Source: Noviluteimonas sp052115395
GTDB lineage: Bacteria > Pseudomonadota > Gammaproteobacteria > Xanthomonadales > Xanthomonadaceae
NCBI GenBank assembly: GCA_052115395.1
Contig: JBFRGO010000002.1
DNA: 64,000 nucleotides
Strand: one strand, 5' to 3'
Shown here: positions 54,759 to 63,278 of the stretch, in pieces
Layout of the letters: each line of letters starts with the position of its first letter
How positions within the stretch are numbered: the stretch's first letter is position 1
Notes under the pieces: generated by a model
Database searches by the model: none
Seen by the model: the letters and a program-made list of their open reading frames with translations, nothing else
What the model was told of the DNA's origin: nothing
Translations under genes and position numbers: made by a program

Positions 54759-55646
54759 TCAGAGTTCTTCGTGCGCGTCGTGTTGCGCATCGCAATACAC
54801 GAACGTCACCGGGATGCCGTGCGCTTGCAGGACCGCCGCGAACTGGCGCTGCCGCGCCTGGAAGAATTCGAACGCGCGCTCGAGCTTGTCGCATTGGCCT
54901 TCGGTCGCATGCGCTTCTTCCGGCGCGTAACGTTCGCGCCAGGCTTGCGGCGTGAACATCGCGATGCGCGCTTCGCGCTGCGTGTAGTGCACGACGGGCT
55001 CGGGCCCGTTGTCGAGCCATTCTTCCGCATCGGGCGCGAGCAGCGCGGCTTCGAGGATCGGCCACAGCGGTGCAAGACCCGCGTGTTCGTATTGCATCGC
55101 CATCATCGCGGCGAGGTCGTGCAGCGTGAGGTAGCGCGCATGTTCGACCTTCAGGCCGAAGGCCTCCTGTGCGAGCAACGCGGTCGCAGCGCCGGCCATG
55201 CCGCGCTCCATCAGGTCGCGTTCGAACAGATCGCCGACGCGCGTGGCGATATCCGCATCGCCTCCGAGGACGAAAGGCACCAGGCGCAGCGGGCCGCCGG
55301 CGTATTCGTCCTGCGGCGTCAGCGCGCCGGGCAGGGCGTCGGCGTGCGCACCGAAGGCGATCACGCGGCCGGCGGCGTCGCCGGGCGCGCGCGCGGCGAG
55401 CTGGTCGAGTTCGCGATGCAGGGGCCAACCGGGCCGCAGCAACTCGACCACGTCGTAGTGCGCACCCACGGTCACCAATTGCAGGGCATCGGCCCCGTCG
55501 GCGAAGCCCGACAGATCCTGCGCCATCTTCTGCGCGAGCGCGCCGGCATCGGCCTGGGCCAGCGCGCTGCGCTGCGCATCCGAGCCGGGCGCGAGTTCCA
55601 GCGCGAGGGCGCCGAGCAATTGGAGGTCGGGCGTTGCGTTGTTCAT
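54759..55646 (-). CDS. Conserved-looking protein of unknown function
   Basis: A 295-residue acidic, helix-rich protein without signal peptide or membrane segments. I do not recognise a family. Notable segments are LQLVTVGAHYDVVELLRPGW and TLHDLAAMMAMQYEHAGLAPLWPILE. Near the C-terminus is RQRQFAAVLQAHGIPVTFVYCDAQHDAHEEL. It is convergent with the acetyltransferase gene and divergent from the thiolase gene across 106 bases. The length and codon bias support a real gene. Confidence 0.6.
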   Translation of the reverse strand: MNNATPDLQLLGALALELAPGSDAQRSALAQADAGALAQKMAQDLSGFADGADALQLVTVGAHYDVVELLRPGWPLHRELDQLAARAPGDAAGRVIAFGAHADALPGALTPQDEYAGGPLRLVPFVLGGDADIATRVGDLFERDLMERGMAGAATALLAQEAFGLKVEHARYLTLHDLAAMMAMQYEHAGLAPLWPILEAALLAPDAEEWLDNGPEPVVHYTQREARIAMFTPQAWRERYAPEEAHATEGQCDKLERAFEFFQARQRQFAAVLQAHGIPVTFVYCDAQHDAHEEL

Positions 55647-55752
55647 CTGTCGGCCGGGAACGTGGATTGGCCCCGCTGGTGGCGGGGTTTACACTGCAAC
55701 GCATTATGCCCGGGCGGTTCTCGCGGCGGGCTGTGATCGACGAGGTCATCCG

Positions 55753-57030
55753 ATGCTGCACGGCCGTCCCGTCGCCATCCTCGGCGGCGTCCGCATCCCC
55801 TTCTGCAAGCAGAACACGGCGTATGCCGATGTGGGCAACCTCGGCATGTCCGTGCGAACGCTCGGCGCCCTGGTCGAGAAGTTCGGCCTTCACGGACAGC
55901 AACTGGGTGAAGTCGCGCTCGGCGCGGTCATCAAGCATTCCAGCGACTGGAACCTCGGCCGCGAAGCGGCGCTGTCCTCGGGCCTCTCGCCGCTGACGCC
56001 CGGCATCACGCTGCAGCGCGCGTGCGGGACCTCGCTCGACACCATCGTGCACATCGCCAACAAGATTTCCACGGGCCAGATCGAAGTGGGCATCGGCGGC
56101 GGTTCGGATACGACCTCCGACGTGCCGATCGTCTACGGCCAGCGGCTGCGTCGCCGCCTGCTCGCCGCCGCGATGGCGAAGACGCCGAAGGAAAAGCTGG
56201 CCGCCTTCAGGGGCTTCCACTTCCGCGAGCTCAAACCCGATTTCCCCGGTGTCGCCGAACCGCGCACGGGCAAGTCGATGGGCGAGCACACCGAAGACAT
56301 GGCCAAGCAGTGGAACATCTCGCGCGACTCGCAGGACGAGCTCGCGGTGGCTTCGCACCACAAGCTCGCCGCGGCCTACGAACGCGGGTTCTTTGACGAC
56401 CTGGTCGTGAGTTTCCGCGGCGTGTCGCGCGACAACATCCTGCGCGCCGATACATCGATCGAAAAGCTGGCCACGCTCAAGCCCGCCTTCGACAAGACCT
56501 CCGGCCGCGGCACGCTGACCGCCGGTAATTCGACGCCGCTCACCGACGGCGCCGCCGCGTGCCTGGTCGCCAGCGACGAATGGGCCGCCGCACACAACCT
56601 CGAAGTGCTGTGCCACCTGCGCGACGCGCACGTGGCCGCGGTCGACTTCGTGCACGGCGAAGGCCTGCTGATGGCGCCGACCATCGCGGTGCCGGAGATG
56701 CTCAAGCGCAATGGCCTGACGCTGCAGGACTTCGACTTCTACGAAATCCACGAAGCCTTCGCCGCGCAGGTGCTGTGCACCTTGCGGGCGTGGGAGAGCG
56801 AAGAGTATTGCCGCACGCGCCTGGGCCTGGAAGCGCCGATGGGGCGCATCGACCCGGCGAAGATCAATCCGAACGGGTCGTCGCTTGCCGCGGGGCATCC
56901 GTTCGCGGCCACCGGCGCACGCATCGTGGCCACCGCCGCGAAGGAATTGAAGGAGCGCGGCGGCGGGCGGTGCCTGGTGTCGATCTGCACCGCCGGTGGC
57001 ATGGGCGTCGTCGCGATCCTCGAACGCTGA
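55753..57030 (+). CDS. fadI: Acetyl-CoA C-acyltransferase (FadI-type thiolase)
   Basis: A 425-residue thiolase that cleaves 3-ketoacyl-CoA in fatty-acid degradation. The active-site Cys is in QRACGTSLDT, the His in YEIHEAFAAQ, and the second Cys in SICTAGGMG; NPNGSSLAAGHPFAATG is the conserved loop. The length and EIHEAFAAQ segment fit the FadI group. I start at ATG 55753 (MLHGRPVAILGG); the open frame upstream to 55639 is not thiolase-like. No fadJ neighbour is present. Confidence 0.9.
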   Translation: MLHGRPVAILGGVRIPFCKQNTAYADVGNLGMSVRTLGALVEKFGLHGQQLGEVALGAVIKHSSDWNLGREAALSSGLSPLTPGITLQRACGTSLDTIVHIANKISTGQIEVGIGGGSDTTSDVPIVYGQRLRRRLLAAAMAKTPKEKLAAFRGFHFRELKPDFPGVAEPRTGKSMGEHTEDMAKQWNISRDSQDELAVASHHKLAAAYERGFFDDLVVSFRGVSRDNILRADTSIEKLATLKPAFDKTSGRGTLTAGNSTPLTDGAAACLVASDEWAAAHNLEVLCHLRDAHVAAVDFVHGEGLLMAPTIAVPEMLKRNGLTLQDFDFYEIHEAFAAQVLCTLRAWESEEYCRTRLGLEAPMGRIDPAKINPNGSSLAAGHPFAATGARIVATAAKELKERGGGRCLVSICTAGGMGVVAILER

Positions 57031-57039
57031 TCACGCGCG

Positions 57040-58314
57040 TCAGGTCGCCGCTTCGGGATTGACGTCATCGCGCGCAGTGCGCGGCGCCGCGTGCGTCTTC
57101 GCATAGCGCCACGCCACCAACCCCGCGCACGCGAGCAACACACCGGCCAGCAGGAAGGGCGCGCCCGGCAACTTCGCCGGCGCATGCGGCCCGATGAACC
57201 ACGCGAACACCGAGGTGTAGATCACCGGCGCGACGATGCCCGCCAGGCTCGCCAGGCTCGTCAACGCACCCTGCACGCGCCCCTGCACTTCGGGCCCGAC
57301 TTCGCGCGTCACCATCGCCTGCGTGGAAGGCATTGCCAGCGCCCACAACGACATGATCGGCAAGCCCATCAGGAACACCGCACCGGTCGGCGCGAAGCCA
57401 TAGATGGAGAAGCCGACCACGCCGCACGACAGGCCGAGCAACAACGCGCGCCGCTCGCCGATCGCACCGACGACTTTCTTCACCAGCACCGCATTGACGA
57501 TCACGCTCAGCACGCCGACGGCGCCGAGCACCCAACCCACGTCGCCCGAGCCCCAGCCGTACGCGAAGTCGGCGAAGAGCACGAACACGCTCGGATACAC
57601 GTAGTGCGCGAAGTTGATGAGGAACACCACCATCGCAAGGCCCCAGATCCCGCGATATTGCCGCAGCAGCTTGAGCGAGCCGACGGGATTGGCGTGCGAC
57701 CAGTCGATGCGCTTGGTGCGCCGCTCGACCGGCAGCGATTCGGGCAACACGAACAGGCCGTAGACGAAGTTCAACAGCGCCAGGCCCGCGGCGAACCAGA
57801 AGGGCAGGCGCACATTCACTTCGCCCAGGTGTCCGCCGATCGCCGGACCGATGATGAAACCCAGGCCGAAGGCCGCGCCGATCATGCCGTAGGCCTGCGC
57901 GCGCTTCGACGGTTCGGTGACGTCGGCGATGTACGCATTCGCGGTGGTGAAGCTTGCCGAGAACATCGCCGAGACCACGCGACCCACGAGCAACCACGGC
58001 AGCGTCTGCGCGACGGCCATGAAGATGAAATCCACGCCGAGCCCGAGGCACGAGAGCAGGATCACCGGCCGCCGGCCGAAGCGATCCGACATCGCGCCCT
58101 GCACGGGCGCGGAGACGAACTGGATCGCGGCGAACAGGAAACCGAACACGCCGACCCAGTACGCCGCATGCACGGTGTCGCCGCCGACGAAGTCCATCAA
58201 CAGGTGCGGCAGCACCGGAATGATGAGGCCGAAGGCGAGGATGTCGATCAGGACGGTGACGAAGATGAAAGCGAGCGCGGCCTTGCGCGCGCCGGGAGCG
58301 TCGGTTGCGGTCAC
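57040..58314 (-). CDS. MFS transporter, tetracycline-resistance (TCR/Tet) family-like
   Basis: A 424-residue inner-membrane efflux permease with twelve helices. DILAFGLIIPVLPHLL in TM1 and the loop GAMSDRFGRRPV (motif A) resemble TetA-type drug/proton antiporters, as do GAAFGLGFIIGPAIGG (motif C) in TM5 and PSTQAMVTREVGPEVQG. The substrate is unknown; chromosomal homologues are often not tetracycline pumps. I choose GTG at 58314; an ATG at 58392 would add 26 residues without a ribosome binding site. It is divergent from the TIR-domain gene. Confidence 0.85.
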   Translation of the reverse strand: MTATDAPGARKAALAFIFVTVLIDILAFGLIIPVLPHLLMDFVGGDTVHAAYWVGVFGFLFAAIQFVSAPVQGAMSDRFGRRPVILLSCLGLGVDFIFMAVAQTLPWLLVGRVVSAMFSASFTTANAYIADVTEPSKRAQAYGMIGAAFGLGFIIGPAIGGHLGEVNVRLPFWFAAGLALLNFVYGLFVLPESLPVERRTKRIDWSHANPVGSLKLLRQYRGIWGLAMVVFLINFAHYVYPSVFVLFADFAYGWGSGDVGWVLGAVGVLSVIVNAVLVKKVVGAIGERRALLLGLSCGVVGFSIYGFAPTGAVFLMGLPIMSLWALAMPSTQAMVTREVGPEVQGRVQGALTSLASLAGIVAPVIYTSVFAWFIGPHAPAKLPGAPFLLAGVLLACAGLVAWRYAKTHAAPRTARDDVNPEAAT

Positions 58315-58438
58315 TGGGGGGTTCGCTGGCGGAACGACGACGTGCAGTCTAGCCCGACATGCCCCTGCCTGATCAGTGACCGTTTGTCGCATGGGTGTCC
58401 GGGATTCACGGGGCGGGGCGTTCCCACAACGTCCCCCA

Positions 58439-60172
58439 ATGCGCCCCGCTTTTCGGGGCCCGGTATTCGTGCGCTACCGCGCGTTCCTCAGCTACAGCCA
58501 CAACGACGCCCATTGGGCGCGTTGGCTGCTGCGTCGCCTGGAGTCGTATCGCGTGCCCGGCCGGTTGGTGGGAACGCACGGTCGAGCAGGTGCGATTCCG
58601 GCGAAATTGGGCGCGGTGTTCCGCGATCGCGACGAGTTGCCGACCGCGGGCGATCTCAGCAGTACGATCCGCGAAGCTCTGTCCGAATCCGATGCGCTGG
58701 TGGTGATCTGCTCGCCGGCGGCGGCGCGATCGCAGTGGGTGGATGCGGAAGTACGCGCATTCATGGCGCAGGAGCGGAGCGACCGCATCTTCTGTTTCAT
58801 CGTCGAGGGCGATCCGGCCGTCGACAACTGTTTCCCGCCCGCCACGATCGAGGAAGGGCGCATCCCACTGGCGGCCGATGCGCGGCCCGAGGGCGATGGC
58901 AAGGATCGCGCGTTCCTCAAGCTCGTCGCGGGCATCCTGGGCGTGGGTTACGACGCGCTGGTGCAGCGCGAGGCGCAGCGGCGCAACCGTCGTTTGGCCT
59001 TCGTCACCGCCGCCGCGTTGGCCGGGATGGCGATCACTTCGGGACTGGCCATCACCGCGCACGTCGCGCGCAACGATGCACAGCGGCGGCAGGCGCAGGC
59101 CGAAGACCTGCTCGGCTTCATGCTCGGCGACCTGCGCAAGAAACTCACCACCGTCGGCCGCCTGGACCTGATGCGCACCGTCGACGACAAGGCGACGACC
59201 TACTTCGCCGAACTCGATCCGCGCGACCTCAACGATCGCGCACTCGAAGAACAGGCGCGTTCGCTCACCGGCATCGGCCAGGTGCGGCTGACGGAGGGCA
59301 ACCACGTCGAAGCGATGCGCGCCTTCCGCCAGGCCTATGCGCGCACGACGGCGCTCGCCGCGCGCGACACGTCCAACGGCCAGCGCCTGTTCGACCGCGC
59401 GCAAGCCGAATACTGGATCGGCAACGTCGCCTACGTGCAGGGCAACCTCGACGAAGCGCAACGCTGGCTCACGCGTTATCGCGACAGTGCGCTGCAGTTG
59501 TCGGCGATGGATCGCAACAACTTCGCCTGGCAGAAGGAAGCCGCCTACGGCTACCACAACCTCGCCGTGCTGCTGGAGGAACGCAAGCAACACGAAGCGG
59601 CCGAGCACGCGATGAAACGCGAACTCGAGTTGTTCCGCGGCTGGGTAAAGCAGCGCCCGAACGACACGCAGACGCGTTCGGAGGAAGGGATCGTCGTGTC
59701 GTGGCTGGGCACGAATGCGGAGCAGCAGAAGCGCTACGACGAGGCCGAGACCTGGTACGCCAACCTCTTGTCGAACAGCGAAACCTTGCGCAAGCAGGAA
59801 CCCGACAACGCCGCATGGCGGAAGGATTGGGTGGACGCGCAGTTGCTGCTGGCGCAGGTCCGTTTCAAGCGCGGCGATTTCGCCGGCGCACGCATGGCGA
59901 CGGAAGCCGCCAATCGCGAATCCGACGCGCTGGTGAAACACGACCCGGCCAATCGCGTGTGGCTCAGCCAACAAGGCATCGGGCGTTACTGGCGCGCGCA
60001 ACTGGTCGGCGTGACGCAGCCGCGCGACGCGATGCCGATCGCTTCGGAAGCCGAGCGCATGTTCGCGGCGATCGTCGCCGTCGAACCGAAGAACGAGCGC
60101 GTCGTCACCTGGCTGGACAAGACGCGCACCCTGCAGTCCCAACTCTCCAAACCGACGGTGGCAGTGCGATGA
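58439..60172 (+). CDS. TIR domain - transmembrane - TPR protein
   Basis: A 577-residue protein. An N-terminal TIR domain of the TIR_2 type (about 12-150) begins RYRAFLSYSHNDAHWARWLL and has VVICSPAAARSQWVDAE, where Glu104 after Trp100 sits at the position of the NADase glutamate. One membrane helix (about 186-208) follows, then at least four degenerate TPR-like repeats to the C-terminus. With no signal peptide, TIR would be cytosolic and TPR periplasmic. Possible starts are ATG 58391, ATG 58439 and GTG 58469. Its TGA overlaps the ATG of the next gene. Function unknown; TIR NADase or scaffold roles are inference. Confidence 0.8.
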   Translation: MRPAFRGPVFVRYRAFLSYSHNDAHWARWLLRRLESYRVPGRLVGTHGRAGAIPAKLGAVFRDRDELPTAGDLSSTIREALSESDALVVICSPAAARSQWVDAEVRAFMAQERSDRIFCFIVEGDPAVDNCFPPATIEEGRIPLAADARPEGDGKDRAFLKLVAGILGVGYDALVQREAQRRNRRLAFVTAAALAGMAITSGLAITAHVARNDAQRRQAQAEDLLGFMLGDLRKKLTTVGRLDLMRTVDDKATTYFAELDPRDLNDRALEEQARSLTGIGQVRLTEGNHVEAMRAFRQAYARTTALAARDTSNGQRLFDRAQAEYWIGNVAYVQGNLDEAQRWLTRYRDSALQLSAMDRNNFAWQKEAAYGYHNLAVLLEERKQHEAAEHAMKRELELFRGWVKQRPNDTQTRSEEGIVVSWLGTNAEQQKRYDEAETWYANLLSNSETLRKQEPDNAAWRKDWVDAQLLLAQVRFKRGDFAGARMATEAANRESDALVKHDPANRVWLSQQGIGRYWRAQLVGVTQPRDAMPIASEAERMFAAIVAVEPKNERVVTWLDKTRTLQSQLSKPTVAVR

Positions 60173-60597
60173 ACGACAGACAGGAAGCAAGACTGGAAGT
60201 GATGCGTGGCGATCCGCCCGACGGCGACTGGCGTGCGACGACGGCGATCCACAAAGACGCGAAGGAACCCTATTCCTATCGCTTCGATGGCGGCAAGAAG
60301 GGCCGCGGGCACCTCAACGCCCAGGTGGGCGACGGGAAGCAGCTGTACTCGGTGAAGTTGAAGCAAACCGACCGCTCCCAATCCAAATCCAAATACGACA
60401 TCCACAGCGTCACCTTCTCCGGCGACGACAACGCGCAGTTGAAATGGGTGAAAAAGGATAGCAGCGACAACCACGCGACCATCTCCAACGAGAACGAATA
60501 CGCCATGCAGGCGTATTACCTCGTCGTGGTGCAACGCGACGACGGATTCCTGATCGATTGCGACCCGATGATTTCCAACGACCCCCGCCACGTTTGA
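60169..60597 (+). CDS. Unknown small protein, paralogue 1 (VTFSGD / CDPMISNDPR)
   Basis: A 142-residue protein coupled (ATGA) to the TIR-TPR gene. It is hydrophilic and Lys/Asp-rich, with no signal peptide. Two motifs, VTFSGD (81-86) and CDPMISNDPR (131-140), recur at nearly the same spacing in the next gene, so the two are paralogues. Predominant beta-strand character (YSYRFD, QLYSVKLKQ, YYLVVVQRDDGFLI) suggests a small beta-sandwich. I do not recognise the family. A distant similarity in ending to AidA/PixA inclusion-body proteins is only a guess. Confidence 0.7.
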   Translation: MNDRQEARLEVMRGDPPDGDWRATTAIHKDAKEPYSYRFDGGKKGRGHLNAQVGDGKQLYSVKLKQTDRSQSKSKYDIHSVTFSGDDNAQLKWVKKDSSDNHATISNENEYAMQAYYLVVVQRDDGFLIDCDPMISNDPRHV

Positions 60598-60620
60598 CCC
60601 CCACCCGACGGAGCAGCGAC

Positions 60621-61040
60621 ATGCCCAGCGAAAACGTGAACCTCAAGGTGCAACCCGGCAGCAACAACGGCAATGGCTGGGTCACGGTCACCGCACCGAA
60701 CACGCAGATGCAGTACAGCTTCAAGTACACCGGCGGGAACCAGGACAACGGCGGCCTGAAGACGAGCGTCGGCGCCGGCACCGCGACGATCAACGTCAGC
60801 CTCAACGGCAACAACCGCTACAGCGTCAACGGCGTGACCTTCAGCGGCGACATCACGCCGCCGCAATTGAGCAGTTCCTACACGACCGACAACGCGGCGG
60901 TCACCGATCTGAACACCGCGGCATTGAACGCCGACTATTGCGTCCTGGTGCTCGACAGCACCAACGGTTCGGTCATTCCCTGCGATCCGATGATCTCCAA
61001 CGATCCCCGGATGGCGGTGCCGCGCATCCAGCATTCCTGA
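60621..61040 (+). CDS. Unknown small protein, paralogue 2 (VTFSGD / CDPMISNDPR)
   Basis: A 139-residue protein 23 bases downstream of its paralogue, with ACGGAGC before the ATG at 60621. It is richer in Asn, Thr and Ser (GSNNGNGWVTV, NGNNRYSVN) than paralogue 1, as in extracellular or beta-helical proteins, but lacks a signal peptide. VTFSGD (72-77) and CDPMISNDPR (121-130) match paralogue 1. The frame is open upstream to 60558, but the ribosome binding site favours 60621. The pair diverged in the N-terminal half, which may reflect different partners. Confidence 0.7.
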   Translation: MPSENVNLKVQPGSNNGNGWVTVTAPNTQMQYSFKYTGGNQDNGGLKTSVGAGTATINVSLNGNNRYSVNGVTFSGDITPPQLSSSYTTDNAAVTDLNTAALNADYCVLVLDSTNGSVIPCDPMISNDPRMAVPRIQHS

Positions 61041-61043
61041 AGT

Positions 61044-62057
61044 TCACGGCGACGGCAGGTCCGCTGCCGTCGCCGGTTGTGCCTCGGGGTCTTCGCGGAA
61101 GTTGGGCGGCAGGCGGTTGTGGATCGCCGTGGCCGCGATCGCGGCATGGCCGACCGCGACGCTGATCTGGTTCAACACACTGACGATGTCGCCGATGGCG
61201 TACAGGCCGTCGACGTTGGTTTGTTGCCGCTCGTCCACGTGCAATTCGCCGTTCTCGTCGACCGCTGCGCCCAGCGCGGTCGCAAGGTCGGATTGTGCTT
61301 TGGCGCCGAGGATCGGATAGACGGTGTCGAAGCGATGCACGCTGTCGTCTTCGAGGCGGAAGACACAACAGCGGCCATCGTGTTCGAGCGACTTGGCGAC
61401 CGGCAGGACGGTCACGCCTGCCTCGCGTGCGCGCGCCGCACTTTCCGCGCTGGGCTCGCCGGGCTCGGAACGCACGGCAGCGACGTTGCGCGAGAACGTG
61501 CGCAGGAAAACCGCATGCGCGATCGCCGCGTCGACCGGCGCGTACACCGCGATGTGATCGTCGCTGGCTTCGTAGGCATCGCAGACCGCGCACATGCGCA
61601 CGACGTTGCGCGCGATCGCATCCTCCAGCCCCGGCATCGCGGGCATCGCATCGACGATACCGGTCGCGATCAACACGTAGGTCGCGCGCCAGCGCCTGCC
61701 GTCCTGCGCGGTGGCGAGGAATCCATCGCCGTCGCGTTCGAGCCTGGCGATGCACCCATCGACGATGTCGGCGCCGTAACCGGTCGCCTGCGCGCGCAGC
61801 TTGGTCAGCAGTTCGGTGCCCGAAACCCCGAAGGGAAACCCGGGACAGTTGTGGCTCTTCGGGATCCAGCGCGCGCGGCTCTTGCCGGCATCGACCACGA
61901 TCGCGCGCCGATGGAAGCGCGCGAGGTAAGTCGCCGCCACCAGGCCGGCGGGGCCGGCACCGACGATCAGGCAGTCGAGCGCCGGCGCCTCAGCGGTGGG
62001 CGCTGCTGCCGACGGAGATGAACTGGAGGAACTCGCCGCGGGTGCGTGCGTCTTCAC
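61044..62057 (-). CDS. Thioredoxin-reductase-like NAD(P)/FAD oxidoreductase
   Basis: A 337-residue two-dinucleotide-fold flavoprotein. The FAD motif LIVGAGPAGLVAATYLA, a HNCPGFPFGVSGTEL segment, a CAVC pair in RMCAVCDAYEA at the TrxR CxxC position and the late motif GLYAIGDIVS are present. It may reduce a thioredoxin or another dithiol. The start is uncertain: the Rossmann core begins right at the end of folE copy 2. The only initiators upstream (GTG 62057, ATG 62099) lie inside folE, with a Ser/Ala-rich leader between. I give 62057 provisionally. Confidence 0.78.
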   Translation of the reverse strand: MKTHAPAASSSSSSPSAAAPTAEAPALDCLIVGAGPAGLVAATYLARFHRRAIVVDAGKSRARWIPKSHNCPGFPFGVSGTELLTKLRAQATGYGADIVDGCIARLERDGDGFLATAQDGRRWRATYVLIATGIVDAMPAMPGLEDAIARNVVRMCAVCDAYEASDDHIAVYAPVDAAIAHAVFLRTFSRNVAAVRSEPGEPSAESAARAREAGVTVLPVAKSLEHDGRCCVFRLEDDSVHRFDTVYPILGAKAQSDLATALGAAVDENGELHVDERQQTNVDGLYAIGDIVSVLNQISVAVGHAAIAATAIHNRLPPNFREDPEAQPATAADLPSP

Positions 62058-62589
62058 GGAAGGTCCCGAGCATGGTCGAGGTGACCATGCTGACACCACG
62101 CTTGTGGACGCCGCGCGTGGTCATGCATTCGTGCGCGGCCTCCACCACTACGCCCACGCCCAGCGGATGCAGCGCGCGCTGGATGCAGCCGGCGATCTGC
62201 GCCGTCATCTTTTCCTGGACCTGGAAGCGGCGCGCATAGGCTTCGACCACGCGCGCGAGCTTGCTGATGCCCACGACCTTGCCCGAAGGCAGGTAGCCCA
62301 CGTGCGCGCGGCCGATGATCGGCGCCATGTGGTGCTCGCAGTGGCTCTCGAACTGGATGTCGCGCAGCACGATGAGTTCGTCGTAGCCCTCGACTTCCTC
62401 GAAGGTGCGCTGCAGGTAATCGTCGGGATCCAGCGCGTAACCGCTGAACCAGTCCTCGTAGGCCTTGACCACGCGCTTGGGCGTGTCGAGCAGGCCTTCG
62501 CGCGCCGGGTCGTCGCCGGACCAGCGCAGCAGGGTGCGCACGGCCTCTTCGGCCTGCGCGCGGGAAACGGAATTGCGTTCGTCGCTCAT
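61990..62589 (-). CDS. folE: GTP cyclohydrolase I (copy 2)
   Basis: A 199-residue FolE starting MSDERNSVSRAQAEEAVRTL. Zinc ligands and catalytic residues are intact in SHCEHHMAPIIGRAHVGYLP and EAAHECMTTRG, with the canonical FMxxRG-like loop and C-terminal SVGSSAHR region. It looks like the main housekeeping enzyme for tetrahydrofolate precursors. The other copy at 48969-49583 shares the core but differs at both ends. Its 3' end overlaps the flavoprotein gene's likely start region. Confidence 0.94.
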   Translation of the reverse strand: MSDERNSVSRAQAEEAVRTLLRWSGDDPAREGLLDTPKRVVKAYEDWFSGYALDPDDYLQRTFEEVEGYDELIVLRDIQFESHCEHHMAPIIGRAHVGYLPSGKVVGISKLARVVEAYARRFQVQEKMTAQIAGCIQRALHPLGVGVVVEAAHECMTTRGVHKRGVSMVTSTMLGTFREDARTRGEFLQFISVGSSAHR

Positions 62590-62635
62590 CGGGGGGCGGC
62601 CCTGCTGTCCTGCGGGGGGGCCGCCATGGTACCGG

Positions 62636-63106
62636 CTAGCGGGGCGGCGGCATGTGCTCGGCCTTGCCGAGCGCTTCCTGCATCGAGCGCCATGCGTGTT
62701 CGACCGCCGGGCGCGCCTCGAGCCACGCCATGCGCGACCCGAAGTGCGCATTGGACTCCCAGGCCCCCTGCAGGATCGATTCGGATTCCTGGAAGGTCTC
62801 TTCGCCGTAGCGTTCGTAGGTTTCCAGGCCGTAGCGGTAGGCCGGCGCGTAGTCGTGCCAGGTATATCCGGCGCGGTAGTACGGCATCGACTGGTAGATC
62901 TGTTCGAAGTGGCCCAGGTTCTCGCGCCGGTCGCGCGCCTCGGCGATGCGGTCGCCCGCGGTGGCGCCCAGGGCCACGCCGACGATGCCGCCGACCGCCA
63001 TGCCCGGCGGGCCCGCGACCACGGCGCCCAGCGCCGCGCCCGCCGCACCGCCCGCGAGGGCTGCGCCGGAGGTACCGACCACGTGGTCCTTTCGGAGAAT
63101 GCTCAT
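62636..63106 (-). CDS. Glycine-zipper protein, paralogue A
   Basis: A 156-residue protein starting MSILRKDHVVGTSGAAL. Residues about 12-52 are a Gly/Ala-rich zipper (AGGAAGAALGAVVAG, GGIVGVALGATAG) able to insert in a membrane. The remaining part is aromatic: YYRAGYTWHDYAPAYRYGLETYERYG and WESNAHFGSRMAWLEARPAVEHAW. The same architecture occurs in the gene at 63279. Function unknown; stress-induced surface or membrane proteins with glycine zippers are the closest analogy. Confidence 0.75.
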   Translation of the reverse strand: MSILRKDHVVGTSGAALAGGAAGAALGAVVAGPPGMAVGGIVGVALGATAGDRIAEARDRRENLGHFEQIYQSMPYYRAGYTWHDYAPAYRYGLETYERYGEETFQESESILQGAWESNAHFGSRMAWLEARPAVEHAWRSMQEALGKAEHMPPPR

Positions 63107-63173
63107 GGGCGCGCTCCATGTGTCGAGCTTCGAAAACTAGGCGCGGATGCGTTCAAGGCCGGTGAAGTCATCC

Positions 63174-63205
63174 AAAAAGCAAAGGCCGCACGTGGCGGCC
63201 TTTGC
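63174..63205 (-). terminator. Intrinsic terminator of the upstream glycine-zipper gene
   Basis: On the minus strand GCAAAGGCCGC pairs perfectly with GCGGCCTTTGC across a 5-base loop and is followed by TTTTT. It ends the transcript of the gene at 63279-63740, so the two paralogues have separate transcripts. Confidence 0.85.
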
Positions 63206-63278
63206 GTCCGGGTTCCCCCGGCTCGTCTTGCGGCGCGTTCGCACCGCGAGTCCTTGCTAGCGAGAATGCTGCAAGCGA

